Assembly: GCA_024743215.1 (NCBI GenBank)
Contig: JANSWZ010000001.1
Location: 868,001-932,000 of the forward strand
Source: Alphaproteobacteria bacterium
GTDB lineage: Bacteria > Pseudomonadota > Alphaproteobacteria > Rhizobiales > GCA-2746425
DNA: 64,000 nucleotides
Reading direction: 5' to 3'
In this document: positions 9,235 through 18,122 of the stretch, in pieces
Layout: every line of letters starts with the position of its first letter
Position numbering within the stretch: position 1 is the first letter of the stretch
Translations under genes and position numbers: made by a program
Notes under the pieces: generated by a model
Databases searched by the model: none
What the model saw: only the letters and a program-made list of their open reading frames with translations
What the model was told of the DNA's origin: nothing

Positions 9235-10170
9235 CTATCGGGCCTTGTCGCCAATATGTTGTTCATTGCGTTTTTGAGCCAGAAGAACCTGCTTATGCCG
9301 CTCTTCTGCGCGTTTGTGTTCTGATGCAGTGCGGCTGTCCTTGCAATGGTGGCAATGAACGCCTGCGCGATATTCTGGACGTTCCAAATCAGCCTCTGAC
9401 AAAGGCATGCGGCAGCCAAAACACAATACGTGAGGGCCTTCTGCAAGACCGTGTTGAACCGAGACGCGTTGGTCAAATACGAAGCAATCACCATGCCACA
9501 GGCTTTGGTCCTGTGGCACTTCCTCCAGATATTTCAGAATTCCACCTTGCAGGTGATAAACCTCGTCAAAACCCTGCTGCTTCATGAATGCGGTTGCTTT
9601 TTCGCACCGTATGCCACCGGTACAGAACATGGCGACCTTCGGCTTGTCGATTGATTGCTTGTTTGCTTCCACCCAGGCTGGAAAGTCACGAAACGATTTA
9701 GTCTTCGGATCGACTGCGCCATCGAATGTCCCGATAGCAACCTCGTAATCGTTACGCGTATCGATGACGATTGTATCCGGGTCAGAAATCAGGTCGTTCC
9801 AGTCCCGAGGCGGCACATAGGTGCCAACGCTTTCCAATGGATCAATACCCTCGACCCCCATCGTGACAATTTCCTTTTTCAACCGCACTTTCATGCGGTA
9901 AAAAGGCATTTCTGTTGCAAAGCTTTCCTTGTGCTCCAACTCCGCAAATTCAGGAAACTGCTTCAGGCTGCTGAGACACGCACGAATATCCCGCTCAACA
10001 CCGGCAATGGTTCCGTTAATGCCCTCTGTTGCAAGCAGCAACGATCCTTTGACCTGCAATTGCTCACAAAGCTGCTTGATTGGCTCCTGCAACGCTTCCG
10101 GATCTTCAACCGGTGTAAAGCGATACAGGGCAGCGACCAAAAAGCCTTTGTCGTCAGTTGTTTGATTCAT
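9235..10170 (-). CDS. trhO: tRNA uridine(34) hydroxylase TrhO, rhodanese domain
   Basis: TrhO hydroxylates the wobble uridine 34 of tRNAs in an oxygen-dependent way. The 311-residue protein has an N-terminal acylphosphatase-like part, a rhodanese domain with the active-site loop [12 protein letters not shown] (C183, C189) and a Cys-rich C-terminus with CFGC and CHHC that probably binds zinc. The start at 10170 lies inside the last codons of mrp (17-base overlap) and follows GACGAAGAAA. The ATG at 10182 is an alternative. The overlap indicates translation coupled to mrp. Confidence 0.9.
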   Translation of the reverse strand: MNQTTDDKGFLVAALYRFTPVEDPEALQEPIKQLCEQLQVKGSLLLATEGINGTIAGVERDIRACLSSLKQFPEFAELEHKESFATEMPFYRMKVRLKKEIVTMGVEGIDPLESVGTYVPPRDWNDLISDPDTIVIDTRNDYEVAIGTFDGAVDPKTKSFRDFPAWVEANKQSIDKPKVAMFCTGGIRCEKATAFMKQQGFDEVYHLQGGILKYLEEVPQDQSLWHGDCFVFDQRVSVQHGLAEGPHVLCFGCRMPLSEADLERPEYRAGVHCHHCKDSRTASEHKRAEERHKQVLLAQKRNEQHIGDKAR

Positions 10171-11362
10171 TTTCTTCGTCATCGGATTCAAATACGATTT
10201 TGGGTGCTTGTTTGACGTTTTTGGCTTGCCCTCCATCGAGACGCTGCCAAACAGTTTCCGCCATCCGCTTGTAAAGTTTGGCGTGAACACCATCCGGTTC
10301 GCTCATCACAACCGGCTCTCCTGCATCGGACTTTTCACGGATCGTCATATGCAACGGCACCGCACCAAGGAATCGGACGCCCAGTTTTGTGGCTTCTTTT
10401 TCTGCACCACCATGGCCAAAAATATCAGTCCTGTGACCACATTTCGGGCACATGTGGTAGCTCATATTCTCCACAATCCCCAATATGGGAACGCTGGTTT
10501 TCTTGAACATATTCAGCCCCTTGCGGGCATCAATCAACGCTAAATCCTGAGGTGTTGAAACAATAACAGCACCAGCCAGAGGAACCTGCTGCGCCATGGT
10601 CAATTGGGCATCGCCAGTGCCGGGTGGCATATCTACCACCAGAACATCCAGTTCGCCCCAGGCCACTTCCTTCATCATCTGATTGAGTGCAGAAATCACC
10701 ATTGGACCACGCCAGATCATCGGTGTTTCCTCTTCAACCAGAAAGCCAATAGACATGACTTTCAGACCGTAACCATCCATAGGCAGAAGAATCTTCCCAT
10801 CAGCGTCAGCAGGACTTGGTTTGCCTTTGATACCCAAAAGACGCGGCATTGAAGGACCATAAATGTCGGCGTCCAAAACCCCGACTTTCAGGCCCAGATC
10901 CTGCAAGCCCAAGGCCAGATTGACGGATGTGGTGGATTTGCCAACGCCACCCTTGCCGGATGCCACTGCAATAATATATTTGATGCCTGGAATACCCGGC
11001 GGCTTTGCAGGCGCTTGCGCAGAGGCTGTCGGGCGCTGTGCTTTTGGCGGTTCTTTGGCCTCAGGCTGTTGCGCCGGAGCCTTTGGCGGTGCTGTTTCCA
11101 GGCTTTGACTGGCCTTTTTCTCAGCTGTCAGCGCAACCAGAACATCCTTGACGCCTTCGATATTTTTGACCACCTGCTCTGCGGCCTGACGAAGTGGTTC
11201 CAATTCCTGCGCACGCTCGGCAGGCACGGTGATTGAGAATATGATCTTCTCCTCACCGATGAAAATATCGGAAACAAGCCCAAGGGTGACGATATCGCCT
11301 TCCAGTTCAGGGCCTTTTACGCGGCTAAGCTTTTCTAAGATTTGTTCTTTTGTAACGGTCAT
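10154..11362 (-). CDS. mrp: Mrp/ApbC-type Fe-S cluster carrier ATPase
   Basis: This cytosolic P-loop ATPase is thought to deliver Fe-S clusters to target proteins. Residues 1-80 form a MIP18/DUF59 domain. A Pro/Ala-rich linker of about 45 residues follows. The ATPase domain opens with the deviant Walker [12 protein letters not shown] at about 135-144. The cluster-binding CPKC lies near residues 311-314. The C-terminus is very acidic ([10 protein letters not shown]). A good promoter lies 50-80 bases upstream. It is co-translated with trhO. Confidence 0.93.
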   Translation of the reverse strand: MTVTKEQILEKLSRVKGPELEGDIVTLGLVSDIFIGEEKIIFSITVPAERAQELEPLRQAAEQVVKNIEGVKDVLVALTAEKKASQSLETAPPKAPAQQPEAKEPPKAQRPTASAQAPAKPPGIPGIKYIIAVASGKGGVGKSTTSVNLALGLQDLGLKVGVLDADIYGPSMPRLLGIKGKPSPADADGKILLPMDGYGLKVMSIGFLVEEETPMIWRGPMVISALNQMMKEVAWGELDVLVVDMPPGTGDAQLTMAQQVPLAGAVIVSTPQDLALIDARKGLNMFKKTSVPILGIVENMSYHMCPKCGHRTDIFGHGGAEKEATKLGVRFLGAVPLHMTIREKSDAGEPVVMSEPDGVHAKLYKRMAETVWQRLDGGQAKNVKQAPKIVFESDDEENESNN

Positions 11363-11413
11363 TGTTGTGCTTTGTCTGTGATGATGAAGCGGCAGAATGC
11401 CGTGCTTTAAGAC

Positions 11414-11442
11414 CTTATGCGGCGAAGTTGTAAAACGGTCAA
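11414..11442 (-). promoter_or_regulatory. Sigma-70-type promoter of mrp
   Basis: Read on the minus strand, TTGACC (11442-11437) and CATAAG (11419-11414) are separated by exactly 17 bases. The start codon of mrp lies about 50 bases downstream. It separates mrp-trhO from the acyltransferase upstream. Confidence 0.55.
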
Positions 11443-11495
11443 CAATGCTTTTCTCAGAGCGTAGGCCCGCAAAGCCGCCGAACCGCCAGCAGAGA

Positions 11496-12440
11496 TCAAT
11501 TTTCCACTGAGTTGTTGAATCGGTTTCTCAGCAGCCAGGACCAGTGTTTGTCATAAACAAATATCCATTGACCGGGAAAGCGAATGAAGAATTTTTCCAA
11601 TGCGCTGAGCCATTTTTGGGTTGTCGACAGCACATCGGTCGCGACAATAGGTTCGCCCAGATGTAACACAATTGCAGACGCAGACTGCTCCACCATCACG
11701 GGCAGAATGGGCACTTTACATTTTGCGGCAAAGCGCGCGGGCCAGCCTGGCACACCAACAGGCAGGCCAAAAGCGTTGGCCCGAACATTGTCGCGTTCTT
11801 TTGAAACAGGTTCGGCTTCAGGCGGCGCTTCTTTGATGCGATCGACCGTCCCAATAACCAGTTTGCCATTCCGCAGTGCTTTCAACACTGTCCGGGCAAC
11901 GATGGCCTCGTTGTTGCGGCGCACATCCAGCACCTCACATCCCATATTTGCAAAATAGCGCCTTTGCGCCTCTGCGCGGGAGTCTTTTTTCGGCTCCCGG
12001 ATCAACATCAATGTGTCATAGCGTGATGCCAATCCGCGCACCATCAAAAGCGCTCCGTGGCAATGAGGCAATGCCAGCAATGCACCGCCATTCTCTTTGA
12101 TGATGTCGTCCAGACGGTCCTGTTCGGGAATTTCGAGCAGCTTATCGAGCGCCTCGGTCTCTCCATTGCTCAGCATCTCAATGCGCTTCGCAAATAAAAC
12201 CACGCCACCAACAAAGTCGCGGTAAATTTGTCGTGGTGAACTGTGCCCGACCGCAGCATGAAGTGCGACCGCGGTTTTACGCATATGGCTGGCTGGAACG
12301 TAATAGATGAGCCAAAACAGCGCCCGCATGAACCCATATCCTATATTCTGTACGGGAGTGGATTGTCGCGAGAGCCAGTTTGAGGCCGCGTAAAACTTAT
12401 CTGCCGTGCGGTCTTTGAACCGAGTAAAACTAAATTTCAT
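11496..12440 (-). CDS. LpxL/HtrB-like lysophospholipid acyltransferase family protein
   Basis: The 314-residue protein resembles lipid A secondary acyltransferases. It has an N-terminal hydrophobic anchor (IGYGFMRALFWLIYYVPASH), the central block with the putative catalytic histidines (ALPHCHGALLMVRG) and the conserved FGLPVGVPGWPARFA and PILPVMVEQS blocks. The family catalytic motif H-x4-D/E is not intact: neither histidine has an acid five positions later. It may therefore be a divergent or non-canonical acyltransferase. The ATG at 12440 (MKFSF) is preferred over 12455. It lies between a VTT-like membrane protein and mrp on the same strand. Confidence 0.7.
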   Translation of the reverse strand: MKFSFTRFKDRTADKFYAASNWLSRQSTPVQNIGYGFMRALFWLIYYVPASHMRKTAVALHAAVGHSSPRQIYRDFVGGVVLFAKRIEMLSNGETEALDKLLEIPEQDRLDDIIKENGGALLALPHCHGALLMVRGLASRYDTLMLIREPKKDSRAEAQRRYFANMGCEVLDVRRNNEAIVARTVLKALRNGKLVIGTVDRIKEAPPEAEPVSKERDNVRANAFGLPVGVPGWPARFAAKCKVPILPVMVEQSASAIVLHLGEPIVATDVLSTTQKWLSALEKFFIRFPGQWIFVYDKHWSWLLRNRFNNSVEN

Positions 12441-12524
12441 GGCGCCCCAACGCAACTCAGCAGAAAGTCGTCGGACAATTCCGATTTCTATCTACGCCTG
12501 TTTGCGATCATCTAGCATAAGTTC

Positions 12525-13322
12525 TTAGCCAGAAAAGAAATCAATTCCAAAAAACAGAACAATCAGCGGAATTGGAGCAACTGCGATCAAAATGGTCACA
12601 AAAAAAGCCGGGACGGAGTACAATCTGCTGATGCCTGCCAACAACACAATGCCTCCGCCGCCGCCAATCAAAGAATTGCCGGGAACATTTAAGGCTATTG
12701 CAAGCGCAAGGTGACGGTTTCTCAGCAGAAAAGGTACGAAACGGTTTGGCGCTTTTGATATCAGGAATTCCAGCCTTTGCCGCGGCGTGAGCGGTTCAAC
12801 CAGATCGAGCACTCTTTGCATGCGAGCAAAGCCAAGCCATTTCAGGCAGTTCGTGAGGATTTGGAGGGGTAGAAACCGACCGATCAGAAAGCTGATACTC
12901 AAACCGAATACGGTCGACAGATAGACAATTGCGGCAATTTTGGAGCCCGCCATCATCATCATGGCAATGCCGATTTCAGCCCCGGGCACAAATGGCACGG
13001 CAAGCAGAAACGCATACAGCAACGCGCTGAGCAACACTTCGGGTCTCAGCAAGCTCGGCTCGCCGGCGGGAACTTTGATTTCCACTGCCCCGGTCACCCA
13101 ACCGGACACCGAATTACCAACAACAAGCAATAGCCCGATACACAGGATTTGAATCAACAGGCGGCCTACAGAGAAGTTTCGGACCTGCCGTTTTTCCTCC
13201 GATTGCTTCGCTTGGCCATTGTCGACTTTATTCAAATCAGGTGCCGATTCACAGTTACTCGGTTTACTATCCACTGCACGCAGAATGAGCAGGCATTGCA
13301 GGCCAAACGAAACGCAGTCCAA
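12525..13322 (-). CDS. Multi-pass membrane protein, DedA/VTT-like
   Basis: The protein has about six hydrophobic segments after a polar N-terminal 45 residues. PFVPGAEIGIAM, followed by GLSISFLIGRFLP, resembles the re-entrant loop and F-x3-R signature of DedA/VTT proteins, which are implicated in lipid flipping. The later NVPGNSLIGGGGGI segment could be the second re-entrant loop. Its substrate is unknown. The frame opens with TTG at 13322 and no convincing start with a ribosome site can be seen, so the first 45 residues are uncertain. It precedes the LpxL-like acyltransferase, which would fit a role in lipids. Confidence 0.55.
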   Translation of the reverse strand: MDCVSFGLQCLLILRAVDSKPSNCESAPDLNKVDNGQAKQSEEKRQVRNFSVGRLLIQILCIGLLLVVGNSVSGWVTGAVEIKVPAGEPSLLRPEVLLSALLYAFLLAVPFVPGAEIGIAMMMMAGSKIAAIVYLSTVFGLSISFLIGRFLPLQILTNCLKWLGFARMQRVLDLVEPLTPRQRLEFLISKAPNRFVPFLLRNRHLALAIALNVPGNSLIGGGGGIVLLAGISRLYSVPAFFVTILIAVAPIPLIVLFFGIDFFSG

Positions 13323-13412
13323 GCCTTAACGCATTGTACTCCATGCGAAGCAATCAATTTTCCGCAGTTTGACCACTCAACCTGTCAATCGCACAACCGC
13401 CAGCAAGTTTAT

Positions 13413-13454
13413 TCTTATACAAGACTTGAATTGCTGCCCGTCTTATACAAGACT
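13413..13454. promoter_or_regulatory. Repeated palindromic operator upstream of tctC
   Basis: The 14-base word TCTTATACAAGACT occurs twice, at 13413-13426 and 13441-13454, 28 bases apart. Each copy is itself a near-palindrome (CTTATACAAG; the second extends to GTCTT-ATAC-AAGAC). The form is like operators of GntR-family (FCD/VanR) regulators. It ends 36 bases before the tctC start, where a repressor would block transcription. No regulator gene of that family is in the window. Confidence 0.6.
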
Positions 13455-13490
13455 GCCGGGGATCAAAAAAATAGGTCATGGGAGAGACAA

Positions 13491-14444
13491 ATGACAAAAA
13501 AGACAATTATTGGTGCCATACTGGCAACTGCATTTGCGACGACGCTCGCAACCGCTCAGGACTTCCCCTCTAAATCGGTCGACTACATCATTCCGTTTGG
13601 CCCAGGTGGCGAGTCAGATGTGACTGCACGTTTTCAGCAACCCTTCTTCAAGGACAAATTCGGTCAGGATCTCGTAGTGTCCTACAAGCCTGGCGGCGGC
13701 GGTGCCGTGGGTTGGTCCCAGCTCAATGGCATGGCAGGCGATGGCCATACAATTATGGGCATCAACCTGCCCCACATCATTGTAAAACCAAAGCAAGGTG
13801 AAGTCGGTTTCCAGACTGACGATATCACTGCAATCTACATGTTCCACTACACACCTGATGCAATTGTGGTGCATGCTGACAGTGATTTTCAGTCACTTCA
13901 GGATTTGATTGACTACGCAAAGGCCAATCCGAAGAAAACGACTTTCTCCGGTTCAGGCAAGGGAACTGCAAACCATATTGCACAAGTCATTTTTGACGAC
14001 CTGGCAGATATTGAAACTACCTATGTATCGTTCAAGGGAACGGGAGCTGCGGTTACGGCACTGCTTGGCAAACAGGTTGTTGCTGAATGGGGCTATACCA
14101 CCGTCGGTGCCAAACAAGGTGACAAGGTGCGTATGCTTGCCGTTGCCATGGAAGAACGCCATCCGGCCTTTCCTAACGTGCCAACCTTCCGGGAACTGGG
14201 CTTTGATATGGTGTCCGGTGCCTATCGTGGCATAGCTGTACCAAAGTCCACTCCGGAAGATGTGCGGATGCAGCTTTCGGACATGATCCGCGATATCAAC
14301 TCTGATCCAGCGTTTCAGAAGCAGATGCTGGATGGTGGCTTTGCCCTGTCTGAAGTTGGATATGGTGCAGACATGGATGCCTTCATGGCTTCAAAATCTG
14401 CAGAATATCTTGCTGCCGCGAAAAGTGCCGGTGTCATAGACTAA
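13491..14444 (+). CDS. tctC: TctC/Bug-family tripartite tricarboxylate receptor
   Basis: This is the periplasmic solute-binding protein of a tripartite tricarboxylate transporter, delivering an organic acid to TctA/TctB. Residues 1-22 are a signal peptide ending in ATAQ. The mature protein opens with the family-typical FPSKSVDYIIPFGPGGESD, and the FSGSGKGTANH loop near residue 145 is a ligand-contact region in the family. The length of 317 residues is normal. The start has GGGAGAGACAA directly before it. The frame is open far upstream, but that extension has no coding character. The natural ligand (citrate, tartrate, terephthalate or other) cannot be read. Confidence 0.92.
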   Translation: MTKKTIIGAILATAFATTLATAQDFPSKSVDYIIPFGPGGESDVTARFQQPFFKDKFGQDLVVSYKPGGGGAVGWSQLNGMAGDGHTIMGINLPHIIVKPKQGEVGFQTDDITAIYMFHYTPDAIVVHADSDFQSLQDLIDYAKANPKKTTFSGSGKGTANHIAQVIFDDLADIETTYVSFKGTGAAVTALLGKQVVAEWGYTTVGAKQGDKVRMLAVAMEERHPAFPNVPTFRELGFDMVSGAYRGIAVPKSTPEDVRMQLSDMIRDINSDPAFQKQMLDGGFALSEVGYGADMDAFMASKSAEYLAAAKSAGVID

Positions 14445-14451
14445 GACACCA

Positions 14452-14482
14452 CAGGCGTGCGGCCATAACGGCCGCACGCCTG
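14452..14482 (+). promoter_or_regulatory. Intercistronic hairpin between tctC and tctA
   Basis: A perfect 13-base-pair stem (arms 14452-14464 and 14470-14482, five-base loop) begins seven bases after the tctC stop. There is no T run after it. This placement is known in binding-protein operons, where the hairpin protects the upstream message from 3' exonucleases and leads to more binding protein than permease. Partial termination is the alternative. Confidence 0.65.
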
Positions 14483-14522
14483 CCGCTCGTTATTCCAATC
14501 AAATATTTTCCAGAGAGATGTA

Positions 14523-16490
14523 ATGCTTGAGCACTTGATGTCGGCGTTTTCGCCCCTGAACATCTTTCTGGCGCTTCTGGGCGTGGCTGCGGGTACGATT
14601 ATCGGGTCCATTCCCGGACTGACCGCAACCATGGCCGTTGCTGTTCTTGTGCCCATCACATTTTCCATGCAGCCGGATTCCGCGCTCATCCTGATGGGCG
14701 CTATTTACACCGGAGCCATTTATGGCGGAGCTTATGCGGCCATTCTGCTGAATACACCAGGCACACCGTCCGCCATTGCCACCACCTTTGATGGTTACCC
14801 CATGGCAAAGCGCGGCGATGGTGATCTGGCAATCTCCATTGCCTGCCTTGCCAGCGTGGTTGGTGGTCTTATTGGCGCCTTGGCATTGCTGCTACTAGCG
14901 CCTCCCCTTGCGGATGCTGCCCTTGCCTTTGGGCCTGTTGAGTATTTCTGGCTTGCCGTTTTTGGCCTTTCACTGATTGCAGCCCTGTCTGAGGGCGAAT
15001 TTCTGAAGGGAGTCATCGCCGCTTGTTTTGGATTGCTATTGGCAATGATTGGCATTTCAGAGACGAGTGCTGAAGTGCGTTTTACGTTTGGCTCGAATAC
15101 GTTGCTGGGCGGTATTGAAGTCGTTTCCGCCCTGATCGGTCTTTATTGCATCCCCGTCCTCATAGACCTTGTGGCGACACCCGACCGACATTTGAATCCG
15201 GCCGAGACGCAACGTGGGTTCCGGCTGGTGGAGGCGGTCACAACGGTTTTGAAGAACAAGTGGAACGTCTTGCGAAGTTCACTTATCGGCACCTTTGTGG
15301 GAGCATTGCCGGGCGCTGGGGGATCAATCGCCGGGCTCGTCGCTTATTCGGAGGCGCGCAGGTCTTCAAAAAACCAGGCCAATTACGGCAAGGGAGAACC
15401 GGGCGGTGTCATCGCAACGGAATCTGCTAATAATGCGACCGTCGGTGGGGGGTTCATACCAACGCTGGTTCTTGGAATTCCCGGAACACCCCCGGATGCG
15501 GTGATTCTTGGCGCATTGCTGGTTCAGGGCGTGCGCACTGGACCGACTTTGTTTTCTGACGGCGCTAACATTGTCTACACATTCATTTTTGGATTGCTGC
15601 TGGCAACCATCCTGATGCTGCCGGTTGGCTTGCTGATCGGTCGTTTCGCCTATGGTGCGATTGTAAAAGCACCGAAATCTGCCTTGGTTCCAATTGTGGC
15701 CTTCATGACAGTCATCGGTGCATTCTCCATTCGCAACAATCTGTCCGATGTCATCATCATGATCGTTCTGGGCATCGTCGGCTGGGTTGCCTCAAAACGT
15801 GGCTTCTCTGTATCTCCCATCGTGCTTGGCCTTATACTGGGTCGGATTGCGGAACAGGGATTTGTGCAAAGCTGGACGATTGGCGACGCGCTTGGCGATC
15901 TATGGGGCCAGTTTTTCGGCCGCCCGCTTTCCCTCATCATCATCGCAATGACCCTGTTGACCTTCGTCTATCCATTCATGCCAAAGCTCAAAGAGCTGTT
16001 TTCAAAGTCTGCGCCCCCTCCGGAGTCTGAAAGAGAACGCGCCTCAGGCGGTGCTGTTGCCAGAGATGTTGTGTCCTTTGCATTATTTGGGGTTCTGGCC
16101 GCAGTTGCTATCGTGCAGACCGGCTCGCTCAATGAAGAAGCAGCCGTATTCCCCAGAACTATCGCCATAGGCATGGCTGTGTTCATAGCCATCGCATTTG
16201 TGCGACTTTTGCTGACACGAAGTGTCAAGGAAGTCTCGAGCCCCGGCTCAACCCCGCGACGCATTTCGGTGCCTGTGATCATGCTGGGTGCGGTGTTGCT
16301 GATACCAGTTGTGGGATTTGGGCTGGCAGGCGCTCTGATGGGCCTGGCGCTTATTGCTGCGGCACAATATGAGCGGCTGAAAGCCAAGCCGATGTTCATT
16401 CTTGCCGCAAGTGTTGTGCTTGTGATTTTTCTGTTCAGCTTCGGCTTCAAGGACATTCTTGGCGTGCCATTGCCAAGCGGCATGTTTTGA
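14523..16490 (+). CDS. tctA: TctA-TctB fusion, tripartite tricarboxylate transporter membrane subunit
   Basis: Residues 1-500 are TctA, the large permease, with the signature segments GSIPGLTATMAVAVLVP and NTPGTPSAIATTFDGYP and the mirrored LPGAGGSIAGLVAYSEARR/GIPGTPPDAVILGALL in the second half. Residues from about 515 to 655, after a charged linker (SAPPPESERERASGG), form a four-helix TctB-like small subunit, usually a separate gene of about 150 codons. A GAGAG ribosome site precedes the ATG. The operon is therefore complete with two genes. It converges on ppx with a 24-base gap. Confidence 0.9.
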   Translation: MLEHLMSAFSPLNIFLALLGVAAGTIIGSIPGLTATMAVAVLVPITFSMQPDSALILMGAIYTGAIYGGAYAAILLNTPGTPSAIATTFDGYPMAKRGDGDLAISIACLASVVGGLIGALALLLLAPPLADAALAFGPVEYFWLAVFGLSLIAALSEGEFLKGVIAACFGLLLAMIGISETSAEVRFTFGSNTLLGGIEVVSALIGLYCIPVLIDLVATPDRHLNPAETQRGFRLVEAVTTVLKNKWNVLRSSLIGTFVGALPGAGGSIAGLVAYSEARRSSKNQANYGKGEPGGVIATESANNATVGGGFIPTLVLGIPGTPPDAVILGALLVQGVRTGPTLFSDGANIVYTFIFGLLLATILMLPVGLLIGRFAYGAIVKAPKSALVPIVAFMTVIGAFSIRNNLSDVIIMIVLGIVGWVASKRGFSVSPIVLGLILGRIAEQGFVQSWTIGDALGDLWGQFFGRPLSLIIIAMTLLTFVYPFMPKLKELFSKSAPPPESERERASGGAVARDVVSFALFGVLAAVAIVQTGSLNEEAAVFPRTIAIGMAVFIAIAFVRLLLTRSVKEVSSPGSTPRRISVPVIMLGAVLLIPVVGFGLAGALMGLALIAAAQYERLKAKPMFILAASVVLVIFLFSFGFKDILGVPLPSGMF

Positions 16491-16514
16491 GTTGAGCTGT
16501 CGTCCTGAGAACCC

Positions 16515-18068
16515 TCAGTCGAAATCAACCTCGTCTTCGACCTCAACGGCATAGTCGAGGCTTCCCAGTTTCGCCAGTTGACGGAAGCGGTTGGACAAGC
16601 GCGGACCCATCAGATCCTCAAGATCGGTCGGAAGTGTCAGCAAAAGCCCATCTTCATTCTTTATGAGTTTTACCCGGTCCAAGACACCAGGCATTCCGGC
16701 AGATATGAGCATACCGACACGAATTGCGAGCGCTAGCGCGCGTGCGCGCAATTCATGACGCTCTCCTGCCATCTTTTTCAGCTTAGGGCTAAGCTCGTCA
16801 TTGCCGCTGCCGGAATGCCGGTAAAAGTTGGAAAGCGCCAGATAGGCTCGTCCTGGATGATCAATGCCAACAAAGGCTGCATGCGCGACAATGTTAAGGC
16901 TCTGCTCTCCCCGATAGTCGGGATGGGCGCGCCAGCCGATGTCGGCCAGCAGACAAGCGGCAACGCGCAGACGCGCCTCATCGGCGGTTTCATCTAGTCC
17001 AAGCACCTCAAAAACAGTTTGTGACCAGATGCAAAGTTCTTCAGCATATTCAGGTGAGCGCGCGCGCAAGATGGCAAGTTCTTCAGAGGCGCACAACAAT
17101 GGGTCACGGCTTTGTTCGGCTGCGTCCAGCATTTGAAACAAATGGCCTTCTCTGACCCCAATGGCGGAAAATGCAACCTGGTTCGCTTTGGTTTGTTTAA
17201 GGGTCTGTGCCAGCAGTATGGCACCATAAGGAAGCAAGGGGCGGCGTGCCCGCGATACAAACCGGATCCCGTCCAGGTCCTGAACATCGCTCTTAAGGAT
17301 TTCCTCACAGAAAGCGATCATGTCTGCCGAGGTCACGCGGAAGTCATGCATTACCAGCAGAGGATAATTGATGTGGTGCATGTAGAGGCGCCCTATGGCG
17401 CGCCATGTTCCCCCAACAGCGTAGAAGGTACGATCCACACCCTGGGCCAACAGACTTGCCTCTGATAAACGCTCTTTGGCCAGCTTGCTCGCCTGAGCCA
17501 CATTATCATTGGCATCGGATTGCAGCCGCAACCCACCCAGTGGCAATGTAATCCCCGAGCCAATACTGTTGCCCTTCACATCGACAAATTCCAGGCTGCC
17601 ACCACCCATATCACCCATGATGCCGTCAGCATTGTGGAAACCGGAGATGACAGCGAGTGCTGATCGGTGCGCTTCCTGGCGACCGGTCAGAACTTCCACT
17701 TCACTTCCAAGCGCCTGACGGACCTGTTCCAGAAAATCCGCGCCGTTCTCAGCTTCACGCGCTGCCGCAGTGGCAATAATCTCAAGCTGCTTTACGCCCA
17801 TCTGGTTGCACAGAATGCGGAATCGGCGCATGGCTGCCAGCGCCAAATTGACACTGTCATCGTCCAAAAGCCCTGTCTCAGCCACGCTACGACCCAAGCC
17901 ACACAGAACCTTTTCGTTGAAAAATACGGATGGCGACCGGGTCAACCGTTCATACACAACCAGCCGGACAGAGTTCGACCCGATGTCGATGACGGCAACA
18001 GGTCCAAACCCAGGAAGCCGACCCTGCGCCTTGGTCATCAAAATGTCAGGCATGACGTCAGCCTTCAT
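16515..18068 (-). CDS. ppx: Exopolyphosphatase / pppGpp phosphohydrolase family (Ppx/GppA)
   Basis: The enzyme releases phosphate from polyphosphate and belongs to the actin/Hsp70-like ASKHA fold. The first phosphate-binding loop is AVIDIGSNSVRLVVYE near residue 25. The second is GDMGGGSLEFVDV near 153, after the ATAAAREAENG segment. The C-terminal third is an HD-like helical domain. The length of 517 residues is that of alphaproteobacterial Ppx. It follows ppk by 54 bases, so polyphosphate synthesis and breakdown are probably co-expressed. Confidence 0.9.
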   Translation of the reverse strand: MKADVMPDILMTKAQGRLPGFGPVAVIDIGSNSVRLVVYERLTRSPSVFFNEKVLCGLGRSVAETGLLDDDSVNLALAAMRRFRILCNQMGVKQLEIIATAAAREAENGADFLEQVRQALGSEVEVLTGRQEAHRSALAVISGFHNADGIMGDMGGGSLEFVDVKGNSIGSGITLPLGGLRLQSDANDNVAQASKLAKERLSEASLLAQGVDRTFYAVGGTWRAIGRLYMHHINYPLLVMHDFRVTSADMIAFCEEILKSDVQDLDGIRFVSRARRPLLPYGAILLAQTLKQTKANQVAFSAIGVREGHLFQMLDAAEQSRDPLLCASEELAILRARSPEYAEELCIWSQTVFEVLGLDETADEARLRVAACLLADIGWRAHPDYRGEQSLNIVAHAAFVGIDHPGRAYLALSNFYRHSGSGNDELSPKLKKMAGERHELRARALALAIRVGMLISAGMPGVLDRVKLIKNEDGLLLTLPTDLEDLMGPRLSNRFRQLAKLGSLDYAVEVEDEVDFD

Positions 18069-18122
18069 ATCCCCGCCCCCTCAGCCGGTTCAACGCTTCA
18101 TTGTCCAGCCCGGTAGGGCTGA

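Noticed and set aside
9220-9247. Inverted repeat CAAGGCC/GGCCTTG between the Bcr-type gene and trhO
   Set aside because: The loop is 14 bases and there is no T run, so it is too weak to call a terminator.
13149-13490. N-terminal extension of the tctC frame
   Set aside because: It overlaps the divergent membrane protein gene and the operator region. A signal peptide and ribosome site start the protein at 13491.
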